Positions 12,540 through 24,586 are shown, numbered from the stretch's first letter. The stretch is DNA of 64,000 nucleotides from Tigriopus japonicus (GCA_010645155.1 CM021312.1:10800874-10864873), one strand, 5' to 3'. Notes: generated by a model not told the origin, from the letters alone. Numbers and translations are program-made.

Positions 12540-13275
12540 TGAGATATAAAATATTTAAAAAATATTTTTTCCGTTTCGGCTCATTTAAAAAAAATGATTG
12601 TATGCAGGAAATATAAAAAATAATTAATTAATAATTATTTCCTCGAATATTTGAGTCAGAAAAAATAGTTCAGGCAAAATTGAGGAAAAATACATGAATG
12701 ACCAATGCTGGATTGGACTTACTCAAATAAACCCAAAATACAAAAATCTCTACAAAATGGCGTTTAAAATGAAGGAAGCCAGAGTGGCCACGCGTACTAG
12801 CGCGTTCTTAAAAGTGCTGAGTGTAAGTGCTTCCCCAGACGGCGTAGGTTCGAATCCTGCTGGCGGTCGGATTGAAACTGTCGGGAGAAATCCTTCAATT
12901 TACAGGGAATCGCATTCCTTGTAGTGGAAATAAAAAATCCGCAAAAAATAAAATAAAATGAGATTAGACAATCATAACCAAAACTGCTGTCAAACACGAA
13001 AAAAGTGCGCCATCTATTGAGGCAAATTGAAAATTGTAGTGTTAAATCACTTACATGTCAAGTATGCCTCCAAACACGGTCAAATGGATCAAATTCACCA
13101 AAAACAATTTGGAAAATCGATACACACAGACAAAAATACAAAATAATGACGTTGTCAGAAACTATTTCTTAAAATATCCGGCTTTTCTCAATTATTTAGC
13201 AAATATCTAGGGCTTTTAAATGAAACATATATTGGATACTTTGACACTTTTTTGCAAATATTTTTCCGGGCCCTA
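12540..13275 (+). mobile_element. GGGCCC-family MITE copy, left end degraded, SINE inside
   Basis: The right end reads GCAAATATTTTTCCGGGCCC followed by TA, as in the intact copies at 35964-36515 and 43921-44454. Interior blocks also match: TCGAATATTTGAGTCAGAAA and CTGTCAAACACGAAAAAA. The left TIR is not preserved. A SINE is inserted at 12772-12954; the copy at 35964 shows the corresponding sequence without it. Confidence 0.75.
12772..12954 (+). mobile_element. tRNA-derived SINE, family 1, copy 2
   Basis: The head is GGAAGCCAGAGTGGCC and the B box is GGTTCGAATCC at about 12846-12856. They are followed by the family tail (CGGGAGAAATCCTTC, ACAGGGAATCGCATTCCTTG, AAAAAATCCGC) and A-rich sequence. 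AAAATG flanks both sides (12766-12771 and 12955-12960). The tRNA-like part has a class II layout but is not a functional tRNA as read. Confidence 0.8.
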
Positions 13276-14006
13276 TTAATTAGAATTACAATTACTTTGA
13301 TCTCAATTGTAATTAATTACAATAACAACTACTTGGAAATATGGTTGCAATTACGTATTTGTAATTTTAATTACAATTACATCACAGGTCTGTTGAGTTC
13401 TAGATGTCCACAACTCCTCAGGGCACAATCCACGCAAACGATGTCTATCTGCGATGTATAATACAAACGAAATTTTGTAGTGCAATCTCCCCTACTTCAT
13501 CCACCTTTCAGTAGCACAGTTTTTCCCGACGTTACCTATACGAACTTGGAAGTAAGTTGCTCGTTCAGTGTCCGACTTTGCGTCCATAAGCGAGTTTGAG
13601 GACAGTTTCCCAACATCAAAATTAGTATACAAAGTAAGTAACTTAATTTGGGAGGTTTTGGGCCTGGTCTAGAAATTAGAAAATTTTGGTTGCATAAGTG
13701 TTAAATGTAAAAACAACTTGCTGTTTTCTTGTGAGAGTTATAAAGGTAAAAGTGAAGTCTTTCAATGCTAATTTAGGAAATTCGAGAAAGTCTTGGAGAA
13801 TTGAGTATCTCAAGCTTAAGTTTATGACCCACATTAATTGAAAGTTTGCTGTTTAAACACTGAACAGTTGCCCAAAACACACTATTTTCGGAAATCTTTT
13901 CCAAGTGGAGGGTTGTTATATGTTGGTTAAGCAAATAGATTTTACTCTCGGAGAAAGACAGATTCAAGACGCATTAGTCAAAACTTAACCTGAATATGTT
14001 TATCAG

Positions 14007-15139
14007 CACGGTGTTCCGAATGGCGTTTTAGGTTTGAATCAAAATACCCAAAGACACCATGGCACTTTTTGGACCCACAATTCAATGGGGAACAACTTTA
14101 CTTTTATTGTATTATATAAGATTAGGTCCAGGGAAAAAGTTATATACCTAAAAACCTATTAAATATAACATTTTTTAACAAACTATTTAATCCATATTTA
14201 GAGACCATTTAGTTACCTAATGAATTCAAATTGAATAAAAATTCATTCAGCAACAGCTGAGGTATTTGACTTTGAATGGTCCATTTTTGACCCCAAAAAG
14301 CCGAAAAACGCTATAGTTATATGAAAAAACAAATTCCCAAAGATTTCACATAGCTTTTCAATATTACAAAAAAAAATGTTTTTTTTTTGACTTTTGGAAC
14401 TTATGTCAAAATAGCTCAAAATAAGAAAAAATATCACTTAAAAGGTATTTAAAATACATTTTCCAATAAAAAACTTTTGCAGTATCAAAGACACTCAAAG
14501 TAGGTTAATAATTTAAAGTTTTGAAGAAATCGGTTAATGTTTCAAGTTTCGATTTTAGTCCATTTTGAACATGGTCCTTCTAGAAATCGTAATTTTGGAT
14601 ATGACTCTGTTAGACATTTTTATTTGTAATTTTGGCACAACACACATCATAGCGTACCCTAAATTGTTATGAAAATAACTTTCCAAAAATCTTATTTAAG
14701 TGCATTTTAAGTGATATTTTTTCATATTTTGAGCTATTTTGACAAAAGTACCAAAACTGAAAAAAATCATTTATTTTTGCAATATTGAAAAACTATGTGA
14801 AATCTTTGGGAATTTGTTTTTTCATATAACTGTAGCGTTTTTCGGCTTTTTGGGGTCAAAAATGGACCATTCAAAGTCAAATAACTCAGCTGTTGCTGAA
14901 TGAATTTTTATTCAATTTGAATTCAATAGGTAACTAAATGGTCTCTAAATATGGATTAAATAGTTTGTTAAAAAATGTTATATTTAATAGGTTTTTAGGT
15001 ATATAACTTTTTCCCTGGACCTAATCTTATATAATACAATAAAAGTAAAGTTGTTCCCCATTGAATTGTGGGTCCAAAAAGTGCCATGGTGTCTTTGGGT
15101 ATTTTGATTCAAACCTAAAAAGCCATTCGGAACACCGTG
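14007..15139. mobile_element. 1133-bp near-perfect palindromic (fold-back) element
   Basis: The left arm starts CACGGTGTTCCGAATGGC and the right arm ends with its exact complement. Arms are about 460 bp around a spacer of roughly 200 bp. Over the outer 270 bp I find only about three mismatches between arms; the inner part is more diverged. The element is flanked by TCAG on both sides (14003-14006 and 15140-15143), consistent with a 4-bp target duplication. No transposase is encoded. A diverged stretch resembling part of an arm (ACCTAAAAACCTATTA) recurs at 15834-15849. Confidence 0.85.
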
Positions 15140-15143
15140 TCAG

Positions 15144-16100
15144 GGCATCCATCGGTTTTGATTAAAGTGAAATTCTAAACCAATGCAGGACAATAAGAGC
15201 AATACAAGGTAATACTATAGGTTGCAGGGTGATCTATAACACACGGAACAACTAGCCATGTTTGCAGTTCTGAAATGGTTGATCTTTTAAGGAATGAAAG
15301 AACCTCTCAAAGACGCGCCAGATAGTTGTTCTTATGAATAGGCCTGGGTATTTAATGCAAATGAAAATGGTCGACAATGCAACAAAAGTCATGCTTCAAG
15401 GGGAATTTTCATGTTTTATTTTGTATTTTTAGGTTCTGGGTTGTCTCTTCATGACATGACTTTTCTGTTTTTGTCTCTCGAGCAGATTATCAACTTATTA
15501 GTATTAATGTGCTTTCTAACTGGGGATATGTATAAACAAGCTTTAGGAAAAAGACTTACAACAACAACAAATTACTATCAATCCTAATTACTAGTATTCA
15601 AAGATTTTTCAGATCTGCCAACTGTAAATCGATGGTAGGCCAAATATATCAATGTTCATCTTATTTGTAATATGTATATATGACTTTGGTATTGACACAC
15701 GGTACTGAAAAAATCGTGTCAATTTTTTATGGAAATGCTCAAACACTTTGAGATACGTTTCAGACCCAGGAAACCAAGGGAAACAGCTTTGATTTACTGA
15801 GTTTCTCAAAGTCAGGTACAGTGAAAGTTATGAACCTAAAAACCTATTACATAAACTAATTTTCAAAAATGTTTTAAAATTTTCTCATTTTTTTTCTATC
15901 TCGTTTTATGGAGAGTCAATTTTTTTGTTTCCACCTAGAATTTGCCCAGTAAGCAAAAAATATGACACACAGACTACATGACCAAGCAAACATCTTTGGA
16001 ACTCACCCTTGGGATCGCTAACATTATTTGCTTGAAATCTGCACTCCTATTTTTCAAGGATGAGTTTTTGTTAAAAAATAAATCATTTTTTTACTTTCTA
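15144..16100. other. Intergenic region upstream of the nuclear receptor
   Basis: It contains a fragment of the TAGGCCTGGG hAT-like family at 15341 and AT-rich sequence. TTTACTTTCTAG at 16091-16102 would make a usable splice acceptor just before the receptor's ATG, so an upstream untranslated exon is possible, but none could be located. Confidence 0.4.
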
Positions 16101-16123
16101 GGTCAATATCAGTGGTCTGAAAA

Positions 16124-17413
16124 ATGACGGCATCACCCTATCAAAATGCAAATTATCCCAATCGAAAGCAAAGATTATTGGCCAATATACCCTCAATACC
16201 ACCTTTTCAATCACGAACCATTTTGAACCCATGTATGTCAAGAGAGGACGAAGTCATAACAATATCAGATGAAGAAACAGATGATCCTTCACCTTTGTTA
16301 AATCCTTCCCATCATCAACAACAAACCTATCATCCATTAGTGGGTCATACACAGCCTCAACATTTCCAACCTCCTGTGCAGCAAGTCCATCCAACAATTC
16401 AAAATTTTCAAGCACCGAGACATTATCAACTTGAACGACTTTCCAGGGATGCCCATCTTCTAGAAAGACCGCGTGTTCATCAATTTATCAAACCGTTTCA
16501 GCCACCAAGGCACCACCCTCATCAACAACTGAAGGCATCTCAAGCGCCAAGGCATGGTTTGTACTCACTTGGGCAAGAACTTTCGCAACCCAGGCCTTCT
16601 ATTTATCCTACAATGAACAAAGATCATTCCCGAGGACACGGAATGCCACAACCTCGCCAAACATTCCCACTCCCAAGGCAAATTTCATTAGCCAAGAGGC
16701 AAAGTTTTGAGAGTCCTTGTCAAGATATTCCGTCCACAACAACCTCTCAACCACCAACCACATGCAAGGTGGTCCGTAAGCTCTCGGATAACACTTGGAT
16801 TGAATTGGACGTCTCATGTGCTGGACAGTCCTTGGATCAAGTTTCAAAAACCATTCAACGCTTTGTAGCGTCCTACAATCCAACATCTGTAGACCCTGAA
16901 GACACGCATAGACCATGCCATTGCCGCCAAGAAGGATCTGAGACTCCAAGTAAGTCTATTGGTGATGTGGCAAACCCCCCAGAACAACAAGAACCAACAA
17001 GTGTGGGCCCAACCGAACTTTATCCGGTGTTTTTTATGGACGACCTCGTGCATCCATACTGCTCCGTTTGCCAAGCACCTGCAGAGAGCTCTCATTTGAA
17101 TTATGGCGCTCATTCATGCTTCAGCTGTCGTGCCTTCTTTAGAAGGTCAGTCCAAATGGAGATCTATCCAAATTTTAATTGTACGTTAGGAGGTCAATGT
17201 GCCCTCACGCCGGGAAATCGGAGTGAATGTCGAAAATGCCGATTTGACAAGTGTCTCAAAGAGGGAATGAAAATATCTGCAGTGCTAAATAGAGCCCAAA
17301 AAAGAACGAGGTTCCGAAGGCTATTTGGTTTGAAGCAAATGGAACAAGTTAACAAATCCATGAGAATGAAACTGGATCTGAGGACATTTCGAAAAAAGAC
17401 AACCAATACATAA
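16124..17413 (+). CDS. Nuclear receptor with C4 zinc-finger DNA-binding domain, no ligand-binding domain
   Basis: This is a single-exon frame of 429 aa. The ATG is preceded in frame by a TGA at 16118-16120, which fixes the start. Residues 44-51 (VITISDEE) resemble a SUMO-interacting motif. Residues about 60-260 are Pro/Gln/His-rich and look disordered. The DNA-binding domain begins at Cys313 (CSVC). The P-box helix reads CFSCRAFFRRS in place of the usual CEGCKGFFRR. The second finger shows the spacing C-x5-C-x9-C-x2-C, ending at Cys369 and Cys372 (CRKCRFDKC). Only about 57 residues follow, mostly basic, so there is no ligand-binding domain. By family knowledge it should be a nuclear DNA-binding transcription factor; target and ligand independence are inference. 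Knirps-type receptors also lack a ligand-binding domain, but this P box differs from theirs. Exact orthology is not clear. Confidence 0.9.
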   Translation: MTASPYQNANYPNRKQRLLANIPSIPPFQSRTILNPCMSREDEVITISDEETDDPSPLLNPSHHQQQTYHPLVGHTQPQHFQPPVQQVHPTIQNFQAPRHYQLERLSRDAHLLERPRVHQFIKPFQPPRHHPHQQLKASQAPRHGLYSLGQELSQPRPSIYPTMNKDHSRGHGMPQPRQTFPLPRQISLAKRQSFESPCQDIPSTTTSQPPTTCKVVRKLSDNTWIELDVSCAGQSLDQVSKTIQRFVASYNPTSVDPEDTHRPCHCRQEGSETPSKSIGDVANPPEQQEPTSVGPTELYPVFFMDDLVHPYCSVCQAPAESSHLNYGAHSCFSCRAFFRRSVQMEIYPNFNCTLGGQCALTPGNRSECRKCRFDKCLKEGMKISAVLNRAQKRTRFRRLFGLKQMEQVNKSMRMKLDLRTFRKKTTNT

Positions 17414-17525
17414 GGATCTGAGAAAGACTGGACACAATTGAGACAAAGACCCATTTATGATAATGTGTAGTTGTTTTTATAAGTATATCGTGCTCCTAAA
17501 TATTTATAGCACAAACTGTACTTTA

Positions 17526-17531
17526 AATAAA
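17526..17531 (+). terminator. Poly(A) signal of the nuclear receptor gene
   Basis: AATAAA lies 113 bp after the stop codon, in TTTAAATAAACC. Confidence 0.6.
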
Positions 17532-18158
17532 CCTTATTCTTGGCCATGCTGTGAAATCTGCTCAACGGGATTGTGAAAGAGCGTGGAAACAACGTTGACT
17601 ATGTTAAAAAGTACCAATGTGGTTTGGTTAAATCTTTGAAATTGCAAACTCTCAATTCTAATCCAAATTAGGCAAACAAATATTCAAGACAATGATTTAA
17701 ATAATTTCTGAGAGGGATAGATTGTCAATTCCAGTCAGAGTTGGGCAAATTACTTGATGAAATATAATAAATTAAAATTAAAATTGCTTCCTCAAAAAAT
17801 CTAATTCATCACAATAACATTGTCTTAAAAATTTATTATTTTCAATGGACTTCAAAACTGTGGGGATCAACTAAAATTTATTTTGTTGAATTTTTTGGCA
17901 AAATTCTATTGACTGAGACTCTTTTGTCAACATTGAACTTGATTTATTCTCAATTCTATGCTTAAGTGGGTTTGATCTTAATTATTTTCTTTTCTTTTGA
18001 AACATAAGCATATTAGGCAAGTGAAAGTTTTCCTACTTTGTTTAAAAACTGTTATGCTTATTGTTTTTTTCACTTGCCATTTTAATACTTGAGAAATGCT
18101 AATCAAAATTTATAATAACACACATTTTTGTCCTGAAATACTATGATAGTAACATATT
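17532..18158. other. Intergenic, nothing recognised
   Basis: AT-rich sequence without an open frame of note. Confidence 0.45.
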
Positions 18159-18654
18159 AGCTCATATGTTTTGTCTGCACCAAGGCATGCTGCAAGCATG
18201 CTTCCATTAGTGACTTCAAGTGTATTTTAAGCCTGCTAGAGCATTTCTTACCAAATTTTGGGTTAAACAACTATTCAGTTGAAGCTGACATTCAAATGGC
18301 GTCCTTTTAGAAGCCTAAAAACGTTAAAAAGACGCAAAATGGATGGAAGTCAATTGATGAAGTATGCTTCAAGCATGGATCTCTAAACACAAAACATATG
18401 ACCTAATTAGCTCATATGTTTTGTCTGCACGAATGCATGCTACAAGCATGCTTCCATTATTGACTTCAAGCGTATTTTAAGCCTGCTAGAGCATTTCTTA
18501 CCAAATTTTGTGTTAAACATATAATACATAGAAGCTGACATTCATATGGCGTCATTTTAAAAGCCTGAAAACGTTTAAAAGACGCAAAAACGATGGAAGT
18601 CAATTGATGAAGTATGCTTCAAGCATGGATCTCAAAACACAAAACATATGACCT
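18159..18654. mobile_element. Two head-to-tail copies of a 246-bp MITE
   Basis: Unit 1 is 18159-18404 and unit 2 is 18409-18654. Each unit starts AGCTCATATGTTTTGT and ends ACAAAACATATGACCT, so each has its own inverted ends. Each also contains an inner inverted GCATGCTTC/GAAGTATGC motif. The units differ at scattered positions. A diverged third copy in reverse orientation lies at about 27397-27648. No coding capacity. Confidence 0.8.
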
Positions 18655-20262
18655 ATGAATTAGTGGATGTTTCAGAGTCAGTTTTCTTTCTTTTTTGAAG
18701 AGAAATTCTGTTCAAGCCTAAGTTGGTACATTGTTAGCTTTAATTCAAGCCTGAAGAAATTGTTTCTTGACAGTCTTTACATGGTAATTGGAAGGATAAA
18801 ACTTTAACCTTTTTTTAATAAATTCAAAACCCCAAATTGCTGAACTAGGACCAGTTTAAGTGTAAATCATGGCATTGAATTCAGGAGAATGTCCTACTTT
18901 TTTGCAGCAAGGTGACTTGAGAAAATGTTGATTCAAGAAGTTGCATTTTGTTGATTAGGGTTGTTTTTTTGCAATCTTTTGGATGTGTAAATTATTCTAG
19001 GCTTGTCTGTAAGATTCTCACAACAAATAAAGTTATTTTCTTGCAAAATTATCCGTTTCTACACACTAAACTTTTACACTTGGGGGCGGGATTCGGTCAC
19101 CCTCTGAGCGTACTTTAGTGAAGAATTTCAAAACAAAAGGAGACCGAGACACTATTGACGTTTGCTAGTTCTGGTGTTGCCTCCATTGGCAGCCCCACAA
19201 AAAATGGCCAGCAACTCGTCATTCAGCTTTAAATAATGACTTATTTAAGCGCCTGCGTTATATTCTATTTATATGTGAGTAAACAAACTTGACTTGAAAA
19301 TAATTATTTTTCTTCAAATGATTCTTGTAAGGCTATGTTGTAATTGGATTTAAAAAGTGTACCTTAGACCCTAGTTTTAATATTTTGAAAAAATGGATTT
19401 GCGATGTTGAAACATTCTAAAAACCTACAATTCTGAATTATTTTGTTCAAATAGTGACCGAGAATTACAGAATTGAATTACATTCAATTTCTAACTCTCA
19501 GAATATATTTGAGACGAAATAAGAGTCATCGGTTTGACCACCCTGATTACGAAGGAAATTCAAAAACGAATTGAAGAGATCGATTTCACGAACTTGTAAT
19601 TCCCTTCTTCGATGCAATGAGCTTTTGGAGGGATGGTAAAAGGCCATGGTTAGACATAAAAAGTACCAAATTTTACCCCTTTAAGTTTTAAATATTAATT
19701 TATTTGAGAATCTTGAAAAATAGTTTCCGCCATTTTCTGCCGCTTTCAGCAATTTTCTGCCATTTTCTGCCACCTACTTCATTTAAGCCATTTTCTGTTA
19801 GCAATTTCTGCCAGGCGACAGAAAGTGGCTTTTATTCATATGCCATCACTGCCTTAATTACACGGGATGGCTCTCAAACCATCCCCACAAGATTTCAAAT
19901 CAAACATGTCTGCAGATTGTTTTTGTAAAAAGGTTTGATTTGGAAGATGCACGCAGACTACGAGCCCTGTGCTTATCAAACTTCTTGTTAAAACAGAACA
20001 AAAGATGCATTTCCTTTCCTTACAAAATTGTGTCCTTACATGTTGGCAGGAGGTAAAGAGAGAAGAATAACCCTTACCTAGTTGAAATGAAGATGAAATT
20101 TCAAAAAATCAAAGTCGTGCCTTGTCACTTTTAATCCTGAAACCAATTTTAGATTGGAAGTAATTTCTGACGTTTTTCTGTTTGACGTTCTTAAGCACCA
20201 AAACGTACAAATCGTCAGATATGTTCAAGCTTCATTCAAACAAGCCAACTTATCTCGTCTGT
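18655..20262. other. Intergenic; one dispersed repeat shared with 28.3 kb
   Basis: The block around 20055-20155 (GAGAGAAGAATAACC ... CTGAAACCAATTTTAGAT) recurs in the same orientation at about 28302-28395. No gene is seen in the rest. Confidence 0.45.
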
Positions 20263-21028
20263 CAGACCTGGGTCAATTAACCAAAAAATATAATTAATTA
20301 CAATTACTTTGAAATACTAGTAATTAAATATATTAGTAATTGGAAATTGACGATTTTTATTCAATTACTTAATTGAGTAATTTCAAAAGTAATTAATTAA
20401 AATTCAATTAGTCGTAATTTTTTCGGATTTCCTTTGAAATTTTCGTTCATTTTTCTTTATTAAAAGCAGACATAGATTGAAGCATGATTAGTTTCTCAAA
20501 ATTCTCGTCAGTCAAACTTGGTGTTGACACTATGGTCTTCCAATTACAACTGACCAAAAAGATATCCATTGAAGATATCTACTGAGAAAACATAACGCCA
20601 GAATCGTAATCCTGGATTAACGCAATTTAGGAAATCAAAATTCAGCCATCTTTTCATAAAAGCGCGTCCAGGAAATGGGCGGGGCAGGCATTAAAAATGA
20701 TTTTATTGATTAAAACCCAGTGTAGCCACGCTACTTACTTAAAAAACTCAAAACTGATTTTTCTTCGAAATTGTAAAAAATGGTCGAAATAGTTGAAAAG
20801 GTGAAATTGATCATGAAAAATTTGAGTTTTTGGTCGAAAACTGATCAAATAATTTCCAAAAATTAATTGAAAAAAGTCAATTAATAATTGACAATTAGTC
20901 CGAAAAAAGTAATTAAATTAAATTAGAAATAACTTGTCCAAAATTTCAATTAAATTATTAATTCAATTAAAGTTATTGTTAATTCAATATATTAATTTTA
21001 ATTCAATTACCAATTAGACCCAGGTCTG
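20263..21028. mobile_element. hAT-like non-autonomous element (CAGACCTG family)
   Basis: The ends are CAGACCTGGGTC and its exact complement GACCCAGGTCTG. A perfect 8-bp duplication TCGTCTGT flanks it (20255-20262 and 21029-21036). The interior is dominated by AATTA/TAATT runs (for example TAATTAATTACAATTAC) and encodes nothing. Related sequence with a matching right end lies at 13284-13391, and a nested copy at about 57024-58222. Confidence 0.9.
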
Positions 21029-21036
21029 TCGTCTGT

Positions 21037-22132
21037 TCCCTGAAGTACAAGATGTGATGGGTTGCATTTCATTGACGCACACTTGTCGGAATAAAACTAT
21101 TTTTATCCTGTTATTTTTGATTCTATGTGTTTTCTTTGATTTGACGTTGTTCCAGGGTTTTTCCAATGACTGAAGTGTCACACCTGATATAATAACTAGA
21201 GGTGGCCAAATTATGCTTGTTTTTTTGGTCCTAAAATATGCTCACAAATATGGCATTTACCTCTTCACAAGATTGATTTTTTTGCGGCCTCTATTCAATT
21301 CCAGTGGGCTTGAAGAAACCATTCCTCTAACACATTGTCAATGAGATTCCAAAATCATGAAAATGAAATTCCCAGCCCTTATTAGTCATGGATAGTTGAA
21401 AAAAGATACAAAAGAGTTATGGAAATTTTCAAAGAAAATTGAAAATTTTGGTGAACCATTTTACACAATAAAGGGAATGCCTCAAGTCATTTTGACTCGC
21501 TGAAAGATGAACCAAATCTATTGACAATGATTTGAATCGTTTTTATCAAACGCAAGTCCTTGATGTAAACCACAAAACATACAGCCACATCCAATGTGAC
21601 TAAAATTTAGTCATTTTGGTTTCAGAAGCAGATAGCGCAAGAGTTCTGAACATCCTGGTCATGAAACTGTCAATCCACAAAGTGAATCTTTCACAACATG
21701 ACCTAAATTCCAATCAATCCATTTCTACAGTACCATTTTTATAGATGTTTTGGTTAAAATGTTTGTCTGGTTACCTTGAGGCTCCAACCATGCCCCCAGA
21801 TTCCATTTAATCAATCATAGTTGGCATTTTTGCATGGCTTTGGCTGAACCAACCATGAAATTGTATGTATATGGTTACATCAAGATTTGACAGCATCCAT
21901 CAACCAAAAACGACAACTTTATTAGGATATGAACATTTTGCTTCAATCTTGAGCAAGACCAATTCGGCATGGGTGGCAAAACTCCCAACTATGAGTTTTA
22001 ACCAATAAACCGTGATCAAGTGTGTGTGTGTGCTGTGCCAAAGGCTCTGAAAATGACCAAGAGATGGCGCGGATCAGAAGGTGGAGCCTGAAAAAGAGGG
22101 CCACTGTCCACTTTCATTAGCTTATTGTTCAA
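21037..22132. other. Intergenic, no gene seen
   Basis: AT-rich sequence with a short GT run at 22020-22030. It ends at the 5' side of the LINE copy, whose true 5' boundary was not resolved. Confidence 0.4.
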
Positions 22133-24510
22133 TTGATTCTCTCTAGCAACCCAGACCTCATCATGGGTGTTCAAGTGACGCCAACGAACTTGTCAGATCA
22201 TAGTATTCTTGAAATAGAGACTACCATTTTAGAGGATCAAACCAACACAAGTGAAGATGAAAAAAGTGCTAAAACTGGATTGGCTAAATTTTGCTTTCGC
22301 GAAGAGCACTGGCCTTTAATTTACCAAGGATTAGAGAGATTGAACCTCATCGCCAAAATGGACCAGGAAAAGGATATAAATGATGCTCTAACAATTATGA
22401 CAAATTCTTTCCTTGAGGTCTGTAATGAATTAGGTGTACCCCCATTATCTAATAGAAGAGAGAAAATAAATATACCCAAAGATAGGAAAAAACTTTTCAA
22501 TAAGAGATGTTCTTTGGCCAAAAAGTTGCTCCCTTTGGATGAAAAAGCCCTCAAATTTGAAGGGATTAAAAAACGGATCAAGGCTGTCGATGTTTTGCTA
22601 CAATCTTCTATTGCCAGGGATAAGTTTTGGAAAGAGAAAAAGGTCGTTCAGGAAGTAAAAAAGAATCCCAAAGCCTTTGATTCGTACGCCAATTCAAAAC
22701 GCAAAGCTAGACCCTCCGTTGGACCACTCCGGGTCGAAAAAGAACAAGTCACAAACCCATTCGAAATAGCCAACTTGTTGGGCGAAAAGTTTGCGTTGGT
22801 ATTCTCGACTCCCACGCTGATTGAGATGGTGGATTCCCCTGTAGACTCGGATGCTCAAACACGTAGTGATATCAAAGTTGACGAATTCGAAGTAATGGAA
22901 GCCATTAAATCCCTCAACAACACGAGCTCTCCTGGCCCAGATGGCGTGACAACACAATTTCTTAAACGCACCTCCCAAGTTGTTGCCCCCTTTTTGTCAT
23001 ATTTAATGAATCGGAGCGATTATACTCTTAGAAGGCAAGATCCCGACTGCGTTGAAAATGGCTCATATTATCCCCATATACAAGGGAGGGGACAGAAGTC
23101 AGCCGGGAAACTATAGACCTATTTCGTTAATTTCAAATATTTCAAAAATATTTGAAAAACTTGTTAAAAAACACTTTTAGAATTTACTCAAGATAGCATT
23201 CAAGACGAGCAACATGGATTTTGCACTGGTTTTAGCACAATGACACAATTAGTTCAGCACTTTGACGACATAATAGAGGGACTACAGCATAATGATTGCG
23301 TCGATGTTGTTTATTTGGAATTTGCGAAAGCGTTTGACAAAGTGAACCACAATCTGCTGCTTCAGTGTTTGGCCAATCTTGCAATAAAATGTAAGGTGCT
23401 TACATGGCTAAAAAACTTTCTGACAAACCGCACCCAAAGGGTGAAAATTGAAGGAACCCTTGGGTGCTCTCACCATGTCTTGTCAGGTGTCCCTCAGGGT
23501 TCAATCTTAGGTCCGATTTTATTCGTACTCTTTATTGCCCCGCTACTACCTTTCCAATCGTCAATTTCCTCGTATGCTGACGATACAAAACTAGTTTTTG
23601 GCAGAAACTCGTAAAATTTAAAGAATCTCCAGGCTGATTTAGGCCGGCTATATAAGTGAGTTTCAGAACACAATATGGAATTAAATGGAGAAAAATACAA
23701 GTGTATGACTTTTGATTCTAATGGTGTAGGCTTAACTATACGTCTATACGGATAATCGTCAATGCCCTATAGTTACGGTTCACACCATAAAAGATATGGG
23801 AGTAATTCTAGAGGATAATGGAAAATTTGCAAAACACGGTCAAACCAAAGTGATCAAAGCGTTCCAAACATGTGGATGGATTTATCGAACTTTCCAGTCC
23901 AGAGACCCTTTCATCATGAAAAATCTTTATAAATCAATAGTCCAACCTCATCTGGAATATGCCTCCCCAATTTGGGCTCCAATGAGCGCGGCAGGGTTAA
24001 ACAAGATTGAAAGGGTGCAACGATGCTTTACCCGCTGTATTGACGGTCCGCTCAATTTAAATTATTGGGAAAGGTTGCAAAAGTTGGATTATATAGTGTC
24101 CAACGGCGGTCCGAAAGATATCAAATTCTTTATGTTTTCAAATGTCTACACGGCTACTGCCCAAACCCAGGAATAGAGTACACGATTAGCGAGAGGAGAG
24201 GTATTAAATGTATCCCAAGGTATCAAACTTCTACAATTGACGATAAGTTGCTAAAAATCTAAAGACGTCTTCAGTTTTAAATCGAGCTCCCAACTGTACA
24301 ACCTTCTTCCTCAACATTTCAGACGAATCTACACATTTGATGATACTTTGTCAAGTTTCAAACGTGACTTGGATCGTTTCCTACAAACTATTCCTCACCA
24401 ACCCCAGATACAGGGGTGCCCAAAAGCGGCAAATTCAAATTCGTTGCATGGCCAAGTATTTTATAAAAACTAACACCTAACATTGCAGGTAAATCATCCC
24501 CTTGTATCGG
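22133..24510 (+). pseudogene. LINE (CR1/jockey-type): endonuclease end, reverse transcriptase and C-terminal region, frameshifted
   Basis: The copy begins with the end of an APE-type endonuclease (NLSDHSILEIE, containing the SDH motif). An RT follows with SSPGPDG (about 22924), IYKGGDRSQPGNYRP across a frameshift near 23010-23120, motif A (VYLEFAKAFDKV), VPQGSILGP, and the catalytic YADD at 23573-23584. A stop follows shortly after YADD. The C-terminal part resumes from about 23796 (DMGVILEDNGKFAKH, LEYASPIWAPM) and ends near 24470. In motif A the usual catalytic Asp is Glu. Several frameshifts and stops make it inactive, and the upstream endonuclease is missing. It lies tail-to-tail with the chitinase gene. 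Confidence 0.9.
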
Positions 24511-24580
24511 TTAAAAAACCCGTGAACGAGCAAGGAAAAAATTCAAATCAAAGACGCAAAAGATATCTTGCATAAAACTG

Positions 24581-24586
24581 TTTATT
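24581..24586 (-). terminator. Poly(A) signal of the chitinase gene
   Basis: On the minus strand AATAAA follows the stop codon by about 35 bp (ACATTCCCTTCAAATAAACA). Confidence 0.65.

Noticed and set aside
14243..14437. Open frame within the palindrome arm
   Set aside because: Low-complexity Phe/Ile/Ser-rich translation of AT-rich inverted-repeat DNA, with no transposase features.
16608..17454. Minus-strand open frames across the nuclear receptor
   Set aside because: They are antisense shadows of the receptor's coding frame.
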